NCBI GenBank assembly: GCA_003427395.1
Contig: BFEA01000100.1
Span: 1,270,627-1,307,198 of the forward strand
Direction of reading: 5' to 3'
From: Chara braunii
Taxonomy: Eukaryota; Streptophyta; Charophyceae; Charales; Characeae
DNA: 36,572 nucleotides
The position numbers and the translations under genes are program-made. Under the pieces are notes generated by a model. The model did no database searches. It was not told where the DNA came from and saw only the letters and a list, made by a program, of their open reading frames with translations. Each line of letters starts with the position of its first letter. The stretch's first letter is position 1. Shown here piece by piece: positions 36,531 to 36,572 of the stretch.

Positions 36531-36572
<42 letters not shown>
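36531..36572 (+). repeat. (AC)n microsatellite at the window edge
   Basis: An uninterrupted AC tract of at least 21 units, running off the end of the window. It occupies the same place in the hammerhead element as the AC stretches at 36283-36296 and, inverted, at 210-240 and 532-553. Confidence 0.95.

Larger units (their letters stand above)
36224..36572 (+). mobile_element. Hammerhead-ribozyme element, right end
   Basis: Begins with the 3' half of a hammerhead (GAAAGTCCGACGAAATAGTC, 36225-36244). It continues through GTCATGC-poly-T, an (AC)-rich stretch and a long hairpin (36329-36400) into a complete hammerhead at 36433-36489. It then repeats the GTCATGC-poly-T, GAATAGCGAATA and (AC)n blocks to the window edge. 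Equivalent points of the two hammerheads are 241 bp apart, so this is about 1.4 head-to-tail units. It carries no protein-coding capacity. Confidence 0.7.

Overview
The window is nuclear DNA from a eukaryote, most likely a streptophyte alga. A characean such as Chara is my best guess, but that is inference. The reasons are one intact plant-type (RLK/Pelle) receptor-like kinase gene, plant-like U6 snRNA relics, a hAT transposase with a DUF659-type domain, L1-like LINEs and tRNA-derived SINEs, and very abundant microsatellites (TTC, CT, CA, poly-T). It reads as draft scaffold sequence: there is a 933-base run of N (13008-13940), isolated ambiguous bases, and an untrimmed Nextera mate-pair junction adapter (18662-18699).

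Layout. 1-560: microsatellites and minus-strand copies of an element carrying a degenerate hammerhead ribozyme. 560-4830: a repeat graveyard with three U6-derived pseudogenes, a LINE relic, five or six copies of a poly(A)-tailed SINE-like family (called SINE-A here) and a perfect foldback hairpin. 4840-12330: one large minus-strand LINE. Its ORF1 (Gln-rich, coiled-coil-like) and ORF2 (APE endonuclease, reverse transcriptase, CCHC zinc finger) are each still a single uninterrupted register, broken only by nonsense codons. 12564-13007: another LINE relic, then the gap. 13941-14980: TTC-rich DNA with a repeated GCCATAGCCATAG module. 15080-18310: a decayed hAT transposase gene. 18416-20190: a local repeat, the sequencing adapter and two more LINE relics. 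20196-26200: SINEs, MITEs and foldback elements, some nested. 26637-30962: the only gene that looks functional, a receptor-like kinase on the minus strand with an enormous Ser/Pro-rich ectodomain. 31000-35440: its probable promoter side, microsatellites, a SINE with a clean target-site duplication, MITEs and more U6 fragments. 35455-36572: a long-TIR element with a duplicated hairpin, then a hammerhead-ribozyme element on the plus strand.

The most interesting signal is that hammerhead element. The copy at 36433-36489 folds into a complete type III hammerhead: an 8-bp stem III with no mismatch, a GUC cleavage triplet, a short stem I hairpin and the CTGATGA core. It differs from an intact core by two CG-to-CA changes, and a partial neighbour 241 bp upstream retains the intact GACGAAA half. 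Related, more degenerate copies lie at the other end of the window in the opposite orientation. This suggests a retrozyme-like or satellite-like self-cleaving RNA family in this genome.

Apart from the kinase gene, no coding system works together here. The rest is layers of mobile elements: the LINE family is the likely source of retrotransposition activity that copied SINEs and U6, and the DNA-element debris was later interrupted by SINE insertions.
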